Positions 36,655 through 49,771 of a DNA stretch of 64,000 nt are shown piece by piece; position 1 is the stretch's first letter; each line of letters opens with the position of its first letter. The notes under the pieces were generated by a model. It was not told the origin of the DNA and did no database searches. It saw nothing but the letters and a program-made list of their open reading frames with translations. Source of the stretch: Epiperipatus broadwayi (lineage: Eukaryota; Onychophora; Udeonychophora; Euonychophora; Peripatidae); contig JAQFVV010000012.1 in the NCBI GenBank assembly GCA_028023455.1, positions 3,006,023 through 3,070,022 on the forward strand, written 5' to 3'. The translations under genes and the position numbers were made by a program.

Positions 36655-37075
36655 CCATGTATGTTATCATATATATGTGTGTATATATATGTATATATAT
36701 ATGTGTGTGTGTGTGTGTGTGCGTGTGTGTGAATCGCTGGGCAGTGTTGAGAAAAGATTAAAAAATCATGAATACAAGTGTGTGATAAGTAAGAATAATA
36801 ATGATTTAATGATTGCTTCAGTTTTCTTAGATCATGAAAGGATACGTAGATATAAATTTAAGTTTCACCTTGAAAGTGTTAAGATTCGTCAAGAAGAAGG
36901 AAACCATAATAAAAGAAAAAATAAAGAGACAATTTTAATAAATGAATATAAAATGAATATATTAATAGATAAGCTGTTAACATTAAAATTTGGGATGCAT
37001 GAGATATGAGTTGATGATGTTTGCTTCCATTATGGTATTTTAATTTAAGAGAGTTGAGGAAGGTTAAGTGATGTT
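36655..37075 (+). pseudogene. inverted second PLE GIY-YIG/3' end, with internal (TG)n expansion
   Basis: The ORF 36677-37009 (110 aa) encodes GSVEKRLKNHEYKCVISKNN, then a KRKNKETILINEYKM block, the C-terminal part of a PLE GIY-YIG nuclease (the family has KRK.KEA.YI). At DNA level it matches the reverse complement of 33420-33850, including the UTR TTGAGGAAGGTTAAG. A TA/TG microsatellite (about 36672-36731) sits where the other copy has only ATATATAGATGAATC, so the repeat expanded inside former coding sequence and supplies the ORF's accidental N-terminus. It is head-to-head with the PLE at 33.4-36.65 kb. Confidence 0.82.
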
Positions 37076-38305
37076 TTAAAATAAAACATTCTACAAGAAT
37101 TTATCGTCAATAAATCTGTTAGATAATTGTGCATTAGGCCATACCTAATCACATAATATATAAAAAATGCTATAGGTTTCTATTGGGTATTTATCGACTT
37201 ACAACCACTGATATTATTCATCTACTTAAATCTCAGTCAATTGATTATAAAAATGGATTTTATAACATTTAAACTATATATGACAATAATTGGCAGTTAT
37301 CTAAGCCAAAGATAAAGATTAGGTTACACTAGTTCATAAAATTTATGATCCTCACTTCAAAGAAGTTTAAAAAGAATTAAGACAAATCATTCTGACCAAT
37401 AACAGAACAAAATCTATTAATATTTTTGTGACTGGTAAAGATACGCAAATTAATAATCAACCCTGAATTAACAGAATTGCTTCTACCATTAATATTGACT
37501 TAGATAAGTAAACAAATATTTAAATGTAGTAACAAATATCAAATTTATATCTAATCAGACTTAATAATAATGTATAAGAAAATATACATATATATATAAC
37601 TCTATTTCACTTCCCAACATTGGTTTAATCTTTGATCATATTTTAAGTATCAAAAATTACCTTGCACATTCAAAAGAAATAATTAGAAATATTCATCAGA
37701 TTTTAGTCAACTATAAATTTATTGGTTAATAATTTAAAAATTTATAATAGTAATAAAGAAAAATTATATACAAAAGAACAAAAACAAATGATATCTTCAA
37801 TAGTCTAAAATTGTAGCTAGTTAAAAAATAATACACTACTATGTTTCTTTAATAATATATAAATAATTCATAGTCTATTACTGTATGGAATCAATAAGAA
37901 TAATAATAATATATATATAGATGTAATAATAATATATATATACATGTAACTCAAAAGTGTGTTATGCTACAATAAGACTATAAATGGAAGAAGAGATTTT
38001 AAATATCTTCCTGGGACTTTAAATAGAATATGCAAAACTAAAAAAAAAATTTGATCAAATAAAAATTGATCTCTATATACTCATTAATGTAATTTCTAAA
38101 TAATTAAGCTAACATGAAACCGATTATATTTAAATCCTTCTCTATTCAAATATCCCCAAGTTAAATCTTGAACATAAAAAAAATTAAATATTTGAAAACA
38201 TCAGGTCATATTAAACTATATCATCAGATAAGAGTTTAAATAATAAGAACAAAAATGAATCTCTCTGACCTTTTTATCATATGAATTCTATAATTACATA
38301 TATAT
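37076..38305. other. AT-rich DNA, nothing recognised
   Basis: There are short open stretches, for example around 37345-37510, but no domain. It could be further degraded Penelope sequence, but I cannot show it. TA runs near 37589, 37908 and 37933. Confidence 0.45.
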
Positions 38306-39672
38306 ATGTCAACAGATGGCGTTCTACCAAAAACACCGTCAAGCGTATGTTTACATAAACGTCAGAGCATGCATTCACTATCTCTAACTTTAATTCCACT
38401 TTCAGATCATGATTTCAAGCTATTTGCTATCATCAGTGAAAGTCAGGAATTTTAGAAAGCAGAACTAAACACAAACTCTGAGCGTTTATGAAACAGTTTC
38501 TATTCAGCTTGCAAGCGTGAATCTTTTAGACACGTAATGTCTTCAAACTCAGCACAGAAAGTTAGATAGCTATATGGGTCTGATCTCAGTTCAGCATCAC
38601 CACATAGTAGAAGCCTCTGCAATATATATCATTGCTAGAAAGACCTCAAAGGTACTTTTATGAAAAACAAAAAACAAGTTAAAAACTTGCTAACGCTTGT
38701 ATTTATGTCAACAGATGGTGTTCTACCAAAAACACCGTCAAGCGTATGTTTACATAAATGTCAGAGCATGCATTCATTATCTCTAACTTTAATTCCACTT
38801 TCAGATCATGATTTCAAGCTATTTGCTATCATCAGTGAAAGACAGGAATTTTAGAAACTAGATCTAAACACAAACTCTGAGCGTTTATGAAACAGTCTTT
38901 CTAGCAATGATATATATTGCAGAGGCTTCTACTATATAGTGATGCTGAACTGAGATCAGACCCATATAGCTATCTGGCTTGCGATGCTGAGTTTGAAGAC
39001 ATTACATGTCTAAAAGATTCACGCTTGCAAGCTGAGTAGAAACTGTTTCATAAACGCTCAAAGTTTGTTTTTAGATCTAGTTTCTAAAATTCCTGTCTTT
39101 CACTGATGATAGCAAATAGCTTGAAATCATGATCTGAAAGTGGAATTAAAGTTAGAGATAGTGAATGCATGCTCTGAGGTTTATGTAAAGATATGCTTAA
39201 TGGTGTTTTTGGTAGAATGCCATCTGTTGACATAATTACAAGTGTTAGCAAGTTTTTGTTTTTTGTTTTTCATAAATGTACCTTTGAGGTCTTTCTAGCA
39301 ATGATATATATTGCATAGGCTTCTACTATGTGGTGATGCTGAACTGAGATCAGACCCATATAGCTATCTGGCTTGCTATGCTGAGTTTGAAGACATTACG
39401 TGTCTAAAAGATTCACGCTTGCAAGCTGAATAGAAACTGTTTCATAAACGCTCAGAGTTTGTGTTTAGATCTAGTTTCTAAAATTCCTGTCTTTCACTGA
39501 TGATAGAAAATGGCTTGAAATCATGATCTGAAAGTGGAATTAAAGTTAGAGATAGTGAATGCATACTCTGACGTTTATGTAAACATATGCTTGACGGTGT
39601 TTTTGGTAGAACGCCATCTGTTGACATAAATACAAGCGTTAGCAAGTTTTTAACTTGTTTTTTCGTTTTTCA
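38306..39672. repeat. inverted tandem array: two plus and two minus copies of a ~399-bp unit
   Basis: Unit A (plus) starts ATGTCAACAGATGGCGTT at 38306. Unit B (plus) starts the same way at 38705, giving a period of 399, but breaks off at about 38897. From there unit C runs in reverse (38898 to about 39290), followed by reverse unit D (to about 39672). D ends CATCTGTTGACAT, then AACTTGTTTTTTCGTTTTTC, the mirror of unit A/B sequence. Landmarks in every unit are ACTTTCAGATCATGATTTCA, TTCACGCTTGCAAGCTGA (or its complement) and GCAATATATATCATTGC. Copies are about 90-95% alike by eye. ORF 38660-38854 is a chance frame in the unit. No coding potential is shared by all copies. Satellite-like or fold-back element of unknown family. 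Confidence 0.92.
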
Positions 39673-42600
39673 TATATATATATTGTAACAGTAGCTGGTT
39701 TCAAACTCTGTTACAAGAAAAATTAAGTAATACAAACCCATTACCTTTAATACATATAATCATTTATGTTGTCATCAAGATGTTAAATATGTATGAGGAA
39801 TTAAATATATATATATACGTAAATCAATATTGAACTTTTTTTAAAAAAAAAGAAAACAAATAGGGAAAGGATTAATTAGGCATAATTATTTATTTTAAAA
39901 TATTTTTTTAATGTTTATTATAAATTTGAAAAATACAGTTATATGCAATTATTTTTTTATATATATTTTTATCGATTGTTTCAAATATATATTTTTGTTT
40001 CGATCATATCTTAAATTAATGAGGGTAACAAAAAGAAATACTGTATATGCCTCTAAGCAATTCTTGGTTATATAACAATCATTAATTACTTTAAAAATTC
40101 TGAGAAAGCCAAGGAATATATGGTAAACTAAAAATACCAAGAATGAGGGAACCAAAAGACAAAGGAAATGTTAAAAAAAGAATTTTTTTTAAAAAAAAAA
40201 AAAAAACATTCAAAAGAGAAATAGATCGAAGTGCCAATAAATTCTTTTTTTGGAAAGTGGACAAAAGAAATTAAGGTTAGTTAGATTGAAACACCTGAGC
40301 AGGAGAGAACTGTGAACATCTTAATGCCAATGTTTATAATGTCGGGGTAATAGCAGATATGTGAAGGGCATCACCATCTGCCGCTGATACAAAGGTGACC
40401 CTGCCCACCACCTGCCCACAAAAGAACCCAGGAACTTCATCAATAATCTATACTGCATAATACAGAACAAAATAGGAAGGATCAAATCCAAAAGTATGAA
40501 TAAATTCACTTTGGAAGATTACATCATTGATAATTTAAATTGCATCTCATTTATAATCCAAATAAACTGTAATGTCGGACTTCACCAATAAAAGATATCA
40601 TGCTTTTATAAAGTAAACTTTGAGTACTTAAGGACCCAAAAATTGAACTAGTTATACTACATGATTAAATATTTTATAATCCAAACCCCGGGATCCATCA
40701 GGTATAATATTTTTATCTTAATATAACTTGGAATTGCTTCTCATTGCCCTCTGAATAATTCTACTTGATTATTCTATTATATCAAATTATAGCATATAAC
40801 TGTATATATTTTATTTTGTTTTGAATTAATATTTATTTGTTATATATTAAGATTTTTTTTTATTTTATTTATGGTTATGTCTTTATTATATTTTAATCTG
40901 GGAATGATATAATTTTAATCTTATAAATAATATGTTAAAATATTGATAATAAAAGTCATATATTTACCTTATAATTGAAGTTGCATATTGATTTATCATT
41001 TATATTTGCCTATTACTTTACCTGTCAAGGTAAATTGAAAAATTATCTAAATACATCCGATATGAATAGGCATGTATATATTGAGTATATTTTACATTCA
41101 AATCAAACATTTAAGAAATAGATTAAAGGGACTAACTTGGGAAAGAAAGAGTTAAAGAGAGCATTCAAATCCATTTTTCTTAACATATCTCCGTTCATCT
41201 GATAAGTTTTTCTCCTAACCCTGAGAATAAGCTAGCTTGGGTCAGGCACCTCATTAGATAGGAAAAGTAGGGAAAGTATAATTCTCACCATAATAGTGAG
41301 TCTGGCGCTTGAGGTCAGCTATGAACTGACGCTCATAAATATATTTTTCCCATATAATTTTTTTTTTATAGATCATACGCAAGAGACAACGGCCACTGAA
41401 AAACTTTTAACTCATTTTCGTAAATCAGATATCCGCAATATCTAGAAATTGTGTGTATAAAATAAAATATATATAATTAATTCGTATTCGAATTCCAATT
41501 CGGTAGATAGTGCTTAAATACTGTCTACAGATGTTATGGTGACTAGACAGCCATAGTATTTCCATCTATTATATCATGTGGTTCACGTGTCCATTTTTAA
41601 GGATTTATTTTATTTTATTTTTGTTGACAAGCATTAGGTAGGATGGTTAAAACAGGGTTGTCAGTTAATATATATATATATATATCATCTAAGGCTATGT
41701 TTTAAATAAAATATTAACAAATGTAAACAATCTTTTTCTTTTAACCAAAACAATATATAGAAAGATATCATACCGTCTAAGTGAAAGTCTGTCGATTTTC
41801 ACACACTAGTCTATCAAACTTCTGGTTCATCATTTCTAATACTAACGCATAAAGATGATTTTCCTTTAAAAAGAGAAGACAAGCATGAATGATAACTACA
41901 ATGGATTTGAATTCAAGTACTTTCACATTTAAATTCTGATATTTACTTTTAAGCATATAAATATATCCAAGCTTTCTTCACAACAGGTACTTAGTCAATG
42001 CTAAATCACACATCACTGTCTTTATTTTCCCTTTTCATTGATAATAATGTATAAAAAGAATTTTTTCATTGACAAAATTCAGTTATATGAAACTGAATAA
42101 TAAATGCTAGCTTTTTTCTTCCAAATTAAGAAAGTAAAATTTAAATTGCTCAATATCACACATAAGTTGTGTTAATCAATCTTGTGAAATTCATTGATCA
42201 GAATAAGATATCCATATACACATCATGGAGTTTGTATTCATCACAAATAAATAGATGGAATTCTAGATTTTGACAATGTAATATTTTTAGCAGACTTGCA
42301 GTACAATGCAGTTTGATAGTTTTGTTTTTTTTTCTTTCACATTTTGCTGTATCCCCCAGAATTTCATTGATGAAGTGCCCCCAATTGAATGGGCAGATGA
42401 TTGAATTTTTTATTTTTTCATAGTTTTAGAAATTAATCACTTAAACAATAAAATTTGATCAATTTTTAAAGATATATATAAATGTGTTCATTGAAGCAAT
42501 GATAAAATTACAAGCACCCATATTGCAGCATTTTGATTCTATTTGTAATGTACTCTTGGTGATGTCAATGTTGTCAGGGCAACTGTTAGATATCACTCAA

Positions 42601-43800
42601 ATTTTGCTCGATGATATAAGAAAATTTGCTATCAATTAATAATTGAAATGAAGATTTTGAAATAAGTGGATACAGTGAAAATAAAATCCTGTTTTACAAG
42701 CTCAATATTACTTTTCATTTTTAACCAAAAATAAAGAATTCATATTATTTTCTCAATACATTTTAATTAAAATATATATATTTTTACATATGTTTTTAAT
42801 AATATTTTCTGATAAACTGATTTATAAAGAAACATATATGAGACATAAAACATTTAATTTTATGATAGGTAAGTTGCTATGGTGATTGTAATAACAAAAA
42901 CTGAAATGTGTAATAATTAATAGTAATATTGATTTTATTCAAATGATCTTTTAAAATTCACTTAATAATCTTCCAGAATCTATTTATTTATTCACCTGTT
43001 TATATATATTTTTCTGAAATTGATCACACCAGATATATGATTTGATGCTGATATTAATATAAAATATTATTTTAAAAGGTTAGGATACCATGGTTATCTA
43101 GTTAACACTAATTCATCATTACCTCTATTATCCATAGATCAAGTGAAATGAAAACTAAATAAGATCAACAAACTTCTTTATTTTTTTTAAATACTGTGAC
43201 ATACAGCACTAATCTGGCACTTATAATTGATATAATGATATGCATGTTCACAGATGTGTGTTATTGCTTTTATGTTGAAAGTAATTGTATGCATGCTGGT
43301 GTTTATTTATATTTTGGTAATCTATGTGTTATAATGAAAATCCTGCATATTATAGTTAATTCAGTACATAGTTTGTATTTACAGTATGATATTTGAGGAG
43401 TATATATATTTACACATGCACTTGAACCATAAACAGTCCTATGAAGAGATAAATATTGTTATGACTTACTGATGATAAGAATTACTTACATTCCCTGATA
43501 ATATTTTAGACATTATGTTTTATATAGATGTATCTTTCCCTCTATATAAAAAACTGAATGCATAATATAATCATAAGTTATAATATTACTGATGGCAATA
43601 AAGTTGTTATTATTGCATATATTTACAGATAACACATATAACATGACAAGATACTTAATATGTATGATCCACAACTTCATTTGTCCTAAGTTATTGTTTT
43701 TAAATTTTGACTAGAAATGTCATTCTTATTTATATTTTAAAGAACTAAGTATTATTTTATGCATTTATGTTTACATGATATGTTGAAGTATAATAAACAG
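39673..43800. other. AT-rich DNA with no recognised gene
   Basis: Poly-A/T runs (for example 40188-40206), a TA tract at about 41671-41684, and a mildly GC-richer stretch near 40340-40430. The latter's minus ORF (40321-40509, 62 aa, with a GRWWAGSPLYQRQMVM block) I cannot place. Another mixed-composition patch lies at 41190-41340. ORFs at 39949-40155 and 43196-43396 look like chance. Confidence 0.5.
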
Positions 43801-43829
43801 TTTTGTCAGTATAAAAATGGGATTAAACA

Positions 43830-43851
43830 TAGTAATATATATATATATATT
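43830..43851. repeat. short (TA)n
   Basis: About ten TA units just upstream of the family F palindrome. Confidence 0.9.
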
Positions 43852-43908
43852 TATAAATATTTGAAAACCAGGCATTCTTCACAAACCTGGAGCTTAATTG
43901 TAAATATA

Positions 43909-44041
43909 TGGGATTTGAACTCAGACTTTCAAGTATTCACACATACACATGACCACACAGATGTAGAAAAGATAAATAATCACCAATATGCATATTTCAT
44001 GCTAAACCAGCACTCATCAGTTGGGCCAAATTATCATCTTC

Positions 44042-44091
<50 letters not shown>

Positions 44092-44375
44092 ATCAGTGCT
44101 CAGTTTATATTAAGATAGCAAATCTTCATACTTTAATGCACAGGCTTCAATCTACTCCAGCCTCCAACTTTTCAGCCATCCATACCATTGAAAATCTGCA
44201 CTGATTGTATATATCTGTGGGAGATGATAATCTGGACCAACTGATGAGTGCTGGTTTAGTATGAAATATGTATATTAGTGATTATTTCTCTTTTCTATAT
44301 GTCTGTGGTCATGTGTGTCAGTTGTATGAGATATGGTGGATAGTTGGTGGGTGCTTGAAAGTCTGAGTTCAAGTC

Positions 44376-44379
<4 letters not shown>
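43909..44379. repeat. palindrome of family F with (CA)n(TA)n inside
   Basis: The left arm is a plus-strand family F copy starting TGGGATTTGAACTCAGACTT. The right arm ends with its complement, AAGTCTGAGTTCAAGTCCCA, at about 44359-44378. Internal matches include the CACATGACCACACAGATG / TGTCTGTGGTCATGTG pair. A (CA)n(TA)n microsatellite (44041-44092) has grown in the left arm only. GAGTTCAAGTCC in the right arm is B-box-like, hinting at a tRNA link. The plus ORF 43759-44118 is an artefact of the microsatellites. Confidence 0.85.
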
Positions 44380-44428
<49 letters not shown>

Positions 44429-44460
44429 AGGGTACAATATATATATATATATATATATAA
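44379..44460. repeat. two (TA)n tracts split by a short linker
   Basis: TA runs about 44379-44425 and 44438-44459, separated by GTGAGGGTACAA. They give the Ile-Tyr runs of the spurious minus ORF 44295-44519. Confidence 0.97.
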
Positions 44461-47022
44461 GTTAAATGTAAAGTGATTGTGGTAAAATAACTTATAGACA
44501 TGGTATTATATTTCAGCACTCATAAAAATTTGATATTTTTTTTTAATTTATTAAGTACTTTCACTTATCTATTAATTTATTGTAAATTTGATACTTCCAA
44601 TAAAAGAAGCATTATTCAAATATGTTAAAGTAAATATATTAATACTTTTGCTTAGTGGCTGTCAGATTTATTTTAAAGATAATTACATACATCACTCTGA
44701 CAATATTGTAATGATAGGAGTGACATGAGTAAATTTGAACTAGCCACATTTGCATTGCCAAATAAGTAGGATTTACCCATTACTGATCCAATCATCAATA
44801 GATGATAAGCATACTAAAGGTCATTATCAGTCCCAAACTTATTGATGGTAATGTTAGTTTACCATAGAAATTTTTTCCTGTTCATCATAGAGATATGATG
44901 TTACTATATGAATAATTAGCATATATATATTGAGGATATGATTTATCAGGTCTGATCTCACTAGAACATTTATTTTCTTAGCTGATTATATTTCCATAAT
45001 GGCATCTAGGTTTTCAGGTTTTAATCCATATCAATGTAGTGATCATCTTATAAACCATAACTTGAGGCACACAAAACTTAACCATTGTATTGTACTGTTT
45101 AGTTTATACCTCTGGTAAAATTAATGAAATTTACAAAGGATAAATGAATAATGGTTAACAAATAAAATTCAACAACATTTTAATTCCATATAACAGCAGT
45201 CATAAAACATGCCAACATATTTTTCAAATAATGGACTCTATCACAAATGGATAGTACAGCTACCGATAATGTAGTTTAGATTATCTTTCTAGACAATGAT
45301 CTTTTAATAACTTACATTATTCTCTGTTATTAACTTAAACCAAATATTACATTGATTTACATGCATGATCACATCTTGAATCCTATAAATGAAAAAATAA
45401 ATAAATAATTATATAAGAAAAATAAATTTCTAATGGGTCAAACTGGAAAATAAATAATTACAAAAATTCATTACTCTGAGCAAGCAAACATCTAACATTT
45501 CAAAATACTTCAATTAATATTAATTGTAATGGATGAATAATTAAGTAAATATTAGTTATTAATAAAAATTTTGTTCACATGTGATATATAAAAATATATT
45601 CAGCCTTACTTATTATCTTTGCTTAGTCATAAGTGATTCAATCTGTTTATCTTAAATTCTTAGTTTAATTCTCTAAAAGCACATATATAATAATAAATAC
45701 TTTTAATATTCTTGTTTGTCTTGCTTTAATTAAACATCACACATAAGTTTTATAATCATTTAGATTTTTTTGTTTTCTTTCTGTCATTGAAATTATTTAT
45801 GGTTGACAAATGCATAAGTCAACCCATTCACTCTTAACTACAATAGAAAGTTATATTCTAAGTAAATTTTGTAGGTTGAAATTAAAAGTAAATGTATGTA
45901 TTAAATATTATGGGTAATATTTATTTTATTTAAACAATGTATAATTCATTTATGAAATATTTTATTTTTGTTCTGAACTTTAAATTGGTAAATAATTATT
46001 TTAACAAAAATATTTAAATTTGTTGTCTGGACAGATAAATTAATTTATTTTAAAGGCTGAATATTAATTAATTTTTTTGGTTAGCAATCTTTGTTTTAGT
46101 AGAACATAAATTTAAAGCAATAAAAGAAAAAAGGTACAGATTTAAATGTGAATAATCAGTATTTTAAAGTGTTCATCTGACCCAAGCTATTAAAATAGGT
46201 GAAATTAACACATGAACACATTCTGGTAACACATACTCTGTTAATAATTTTTACTTGTTGCATTTATGTTTCTAAAATACAGTATCTTATTAACAAGTGT
46301 AATTTTATTTAAACCTTGCCAGTTTCTCAACAGGATAAAGTTTAAATTATCTAAGCACATTAAATGGGACTTCAAAAAACAAAAATCTTGTAATGAGATA
46401 CTTAAGACATGGATAAGAAAGATGGTAGTGGATGTTTTAAAATGATTCTAAATGTAACCTCAATGGTATAAGATTGCTATATCAAGAGTCTTGTATCTTG
46501 TATTTGCACTAGAGTGAGTTGAGAGTTCCCTATCTCTTAAGTTGTTATTAATATTGCTTTATATTTTAATGGTATTTTATTATAGTTGCTTATCCCTCTA
46601 TCACTTCTTATTGTGGCATATTATATTTATTTTTCATGAACCATCTGAACTTAGCTAGCATAATTATTTTGGCTTAAGCTATATATTTTTATTATTATTC
46701 ACTGAAATTTATTGGATTATAATTTGGTTATATTTTATCAATTTGTTTGGTTATTTATTTTTTTTAAGGTTATAATTTTGGCTTGCCCTAAATATTGTCC
46801 TTCATTTGGCTGGAAGTACTGATTGATTGTCCTGGCTAAGCATTGGCTATATTTTATCTATTTGCTTTCTTATTCTCAAAATTGTTCCTTTTCAGTTTTA
46901 TTTCTTTATTTTAAGTTGTCTTTTTATTTACAGTTGCTTCATTTTCTTTGTTTCATGTTGATAACTATGTGTACCCAAAAAAAATTATAATATTTTTACT
47001 AATAAAGGTTACTTTTGAAAGT
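44461..47022. other. AT-rich DNA with no recognised feature
   Basis: No ORF above noise, no repeat shared with the rest of the window, no RNA gene. Confidence 0.6.
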
Positions 47023-47478
47023 AGATATATGTAAAGTATAACTTTAAAAATTTTATCTACTTAGGAGCACTTTCGACTATCCTCATAGTCTTTGTCAATT
47101 AATACTTTGAAAGGCTAACTTTCTTCCAATTCCATGATCTTAACATTTCCTGTCTGTCTGTTAATTAAACCTTGTTAGTATTTGTATATTAGCATAGCAC
47201 CATTTATTTTCCTTTTGTTGTTCTTTTTTTTTCTTTTGTTCTAAAATAACAACAAAAGGGAAATAAAGGAAGCTATGCTAACAGCAAAAGGAAAATAAAG
47301 AAAGTTATGCTAATATACAAATACAAACAAGACTTAATTAACAGACAGATAGCAAATGTTAAGATCATGGAATTGGAAGAAACTTAGCCTTTCAAAGTGT
47401 TAGTTGACAAAGACTAGACGACAGTCCAAAGCGATCCTAATAGGATAAAATTTTTAAAGTTATACTTTACATATATCT
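47023..47478. repeat. 456-bp palindrome with ~215-bp arms
   Basis: The outer ends AGATATATGTAAAGTATAAC and GTTATACTTTACATATATCT are exact complements. Inner landmarks TTCCAATTCCATGATCTTAA and TTAAGATCATGGAATTGGAA also match. The centre is near 47240. The right arm alone carries a local duplication: CAAAAGG.AAATAAAG.AAG.TATGCTAA occurs twice, at about 47251 and 47285. Non-coding. Arms differ by scattered substitutions, so moderately old. Confidence 0.88.
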
Positions 47479-48281
47479 AATTACTGTATTTATAAATATT
47501 CAATTATAAGATTATGTATATTGATTTGAAGAAACACAGACATCGAATTATAACGTTAGTACATATATATATTACCACAAATTATTTCATAGGTAAAAGA
47601 AGTCGGGGTATTTTTTTATTAAGAAAAAAATCATTCATATAAATATAGTCCAACCTCTTGTACCAAAATATTTAGCAGTGTTTGCTTGTATGTATGTGAG
47701 AGAGAGAGAAAGGGAGAGAAAAGAATATGTATTAAATAAATGTGGAATGTTTCTGCTGAGGTTGGAATACATTTAAATTAATAAAAAAATAAAATAAAAT
47801 TTTAAAAAATTAAAGATCCCTCTTATTATTTTTTATTTATTTTTATCATCAAAGAAATCAATTAAATTGGTGAAATACACATGAATTGCTTTGATTGCTT
47901 TTCAAAATACATTTTATAATGCGCAATAAAAAAAAAAAAGAATTTGGGAAAAAAGCTTTCTCAAGCATAATTCAATTGGCTTTATCAGTGTAATAGTAGC
48001 ATTTTGTAATTGCATTGCCTTCTAACATTGTTTAGTTTACATCTTTTATTATTTAATTGTTTAGGCAACTAATTTCTTTCTACATCTTGTTTCAGTTATC
48101 TGTATTATAGTTAGTTTTATTTTCCCATATGTTTCAAAATAAATATATTAAATTATTTTGAAATATAGAGCATAAAGCTTTATAATTACTTTTTATAAAT
48201 AATCTTTAAAATAAAAGTACGATTGCATGCACTTATATATATATGTAAAATAAATAAAATATCCGTTAATTAAAAACAATA
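47479..48281. other. AT-rich DNA with no recognised feature
   Basis: A short GA-rich run near 47699-47720, A-runs, no ORF. CCGTTAATTAAAAA near 48262 belongs to the border of the next element. Confidence 0.5.
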
Positions 48282-48631
48282 TTGTAATTATAATTGAAAT
48301 AATATTTTTTAACGGTTTACAAACAATTACAAACAATCCTTAAGTCCGTAGAAGTACTTTCGGTTACTTTCTAACCTGCCTCAACTGCCATTAAATTCAA
48401 AAAACCAAAAGCGGAAGCAAACGTCATCAATTCAAATTCCACGAATCTCGTATTTTAATGTTAGAAGCTTGTCGGTTTATTAAATGCGTTTTATTCCTGT
48501 TTATAAAAATCCTCTTTAATTTTTCTTTTACTATGGTTTCTCTCTTCATGAAGAATTTTCACATTTTCAAAATTAAATTGTAACTGTTTGTAAACCGTTA
48601 AAAATATTATTTCAATTATAATTACAATATA
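48282..48631 (-). mobile_element. Penelope 3' fragment enclosed by 44-bp inverted repeats
   Basis: The ends ATTGTAATTATAATTGAAAT (48282) and ATTTCAATTATAATTACAAT (ending about 48630) are complements and continue inward through AACGGTTTAC / GTAAACCGTT. The interior, read on the minus strand, translates to HEERNHSKRKIKEDFY, a PLE GIY-YIG C-terminal block. It is followed by 3' UTR similar to the PLE at 33.4 kb (CTTCTGCAG / GGAGGGTTAAG analogues and a TTGAATTTAA block). About 350 bp in total. Confidence 0.78.
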
Positions 48632-48669
48632 TATATGTGTCTATTGTCAATATTAAACATAATGTAATT

Positions 48670-49030
48670 ATAAAGGACTTGAACTCGAACTTTCAAGTTC
48701 CCTACATCTATCCAATCTATCTTATACGATTGATACATATGACCACATATATGTGAAAAAAAGATAAATGATCTCCAATATACATATTTCATGCTTAACC
48801 AGAGCTCATCAGTTGGTCCAGATCACTATCTTCCACACATATATACAATCAGTGCTCAGTTTGTGTTAAAATAGCAAATCTTTAAACTTTAATGGACAAG
48901 CTTCTCCATTCTCCAACTTTCCAGCCATTCATTTCACTGAAAATGTGAGGATGGAATGTCAAATCTCTTATTGATGCCAATCAGGTCAAGCTAACCCCTC
49001 ACACATAGAACCTTAATATGTCCATTTAAT
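48670..49030 (+). repeat. dispersed repeat family F, copy e
   Basis: Full set of family F blocks: GACTTGAACTCGAACTTTCA, ATATGACCACATATATGTGA, GATAAATGATCTCCAATATA, CAGAGCTCATCAGTTGGTCC, AATCAGTGCTCAGTTTG and CTTTAATGGACAAGC, ending CAAGCTAACCCCTCACACAT. It is the most complete single (non-palindromic) copy and a good reference for the family: about 350 bp with no ORF. Confidence 0.8.
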
Positions 49031-49730
49031 TATACAAAAGAGGGATGTGTACACTTAAAGAGGTAAAACAATTTCAACTCTTTGAAAGTTCTGTCAAAAT
49101 ATACCTAGAAATAAAACAATATCCACCATATTATAAATAGTTAAAATATCCTTTTGCTGACCAAGTATTAGATCACTAGTCCATACGATTATTGTCTAGT
49201 CTTTTTTTAAAAAAAAATCCAGTTTATTTCATTCAAATACAAGTTTACAGGCATTGACCACAAATATTTGGGCCATTATATTATGATATTTTTACTTACA
49301 AGTGCTACATGTTTTCCTTAAAAGTATGTTTAAAAACTAGAGACCTATATTATTATAGTCAAGCAATAGCACTTCATCATAATCATTCTCATAATTTGCT
49401 AATTTTTGTTATCATTTTAAACCAATTTATTATAATATCCATATTAATAAACTTACATTACACAAAAATAGTATGGAATACGTTTTAGATTTAAGGAATA
49501 TTTTAAATATTACAAGTGATGAATGAAACTGGCATGAATGTTAAGCTTTATTGTTTTTATTCTATCTGATAATTGAAACTCACTAAATGAAAGTTGAAAA
49601 TGTCTGTGGTAAAAACTAAGGTTTGTATGACTAATTTTGAACTGATTCAGAGTATTTGATTGATTTGATATATTTTAAATTATTTTGATAAACTTTATTT
49701 ACATCAATATTGATAGTTTTTATATACACA

Positions 49731-49771
<41 letters not shown>

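Noticed and set aside
40321-40509. 62-codon minus ORF with GRWWAGSPLYQRQMVM
   Set aside because: Looked protein-like because of its better base composition, but I recognise no family and it has no supporting context.
43759-44118. 119-codon ORF as a gene
   Set aside because: It runs through TA and CA microsatellites (His-Thr and Ile-Tyr runs) and the arm of a palindromic repeat.
44295-44519. 74-codon minus ORF with Ile-Tyr runs
   Set aside because: Encoded almost entirely by TA microsatellite.
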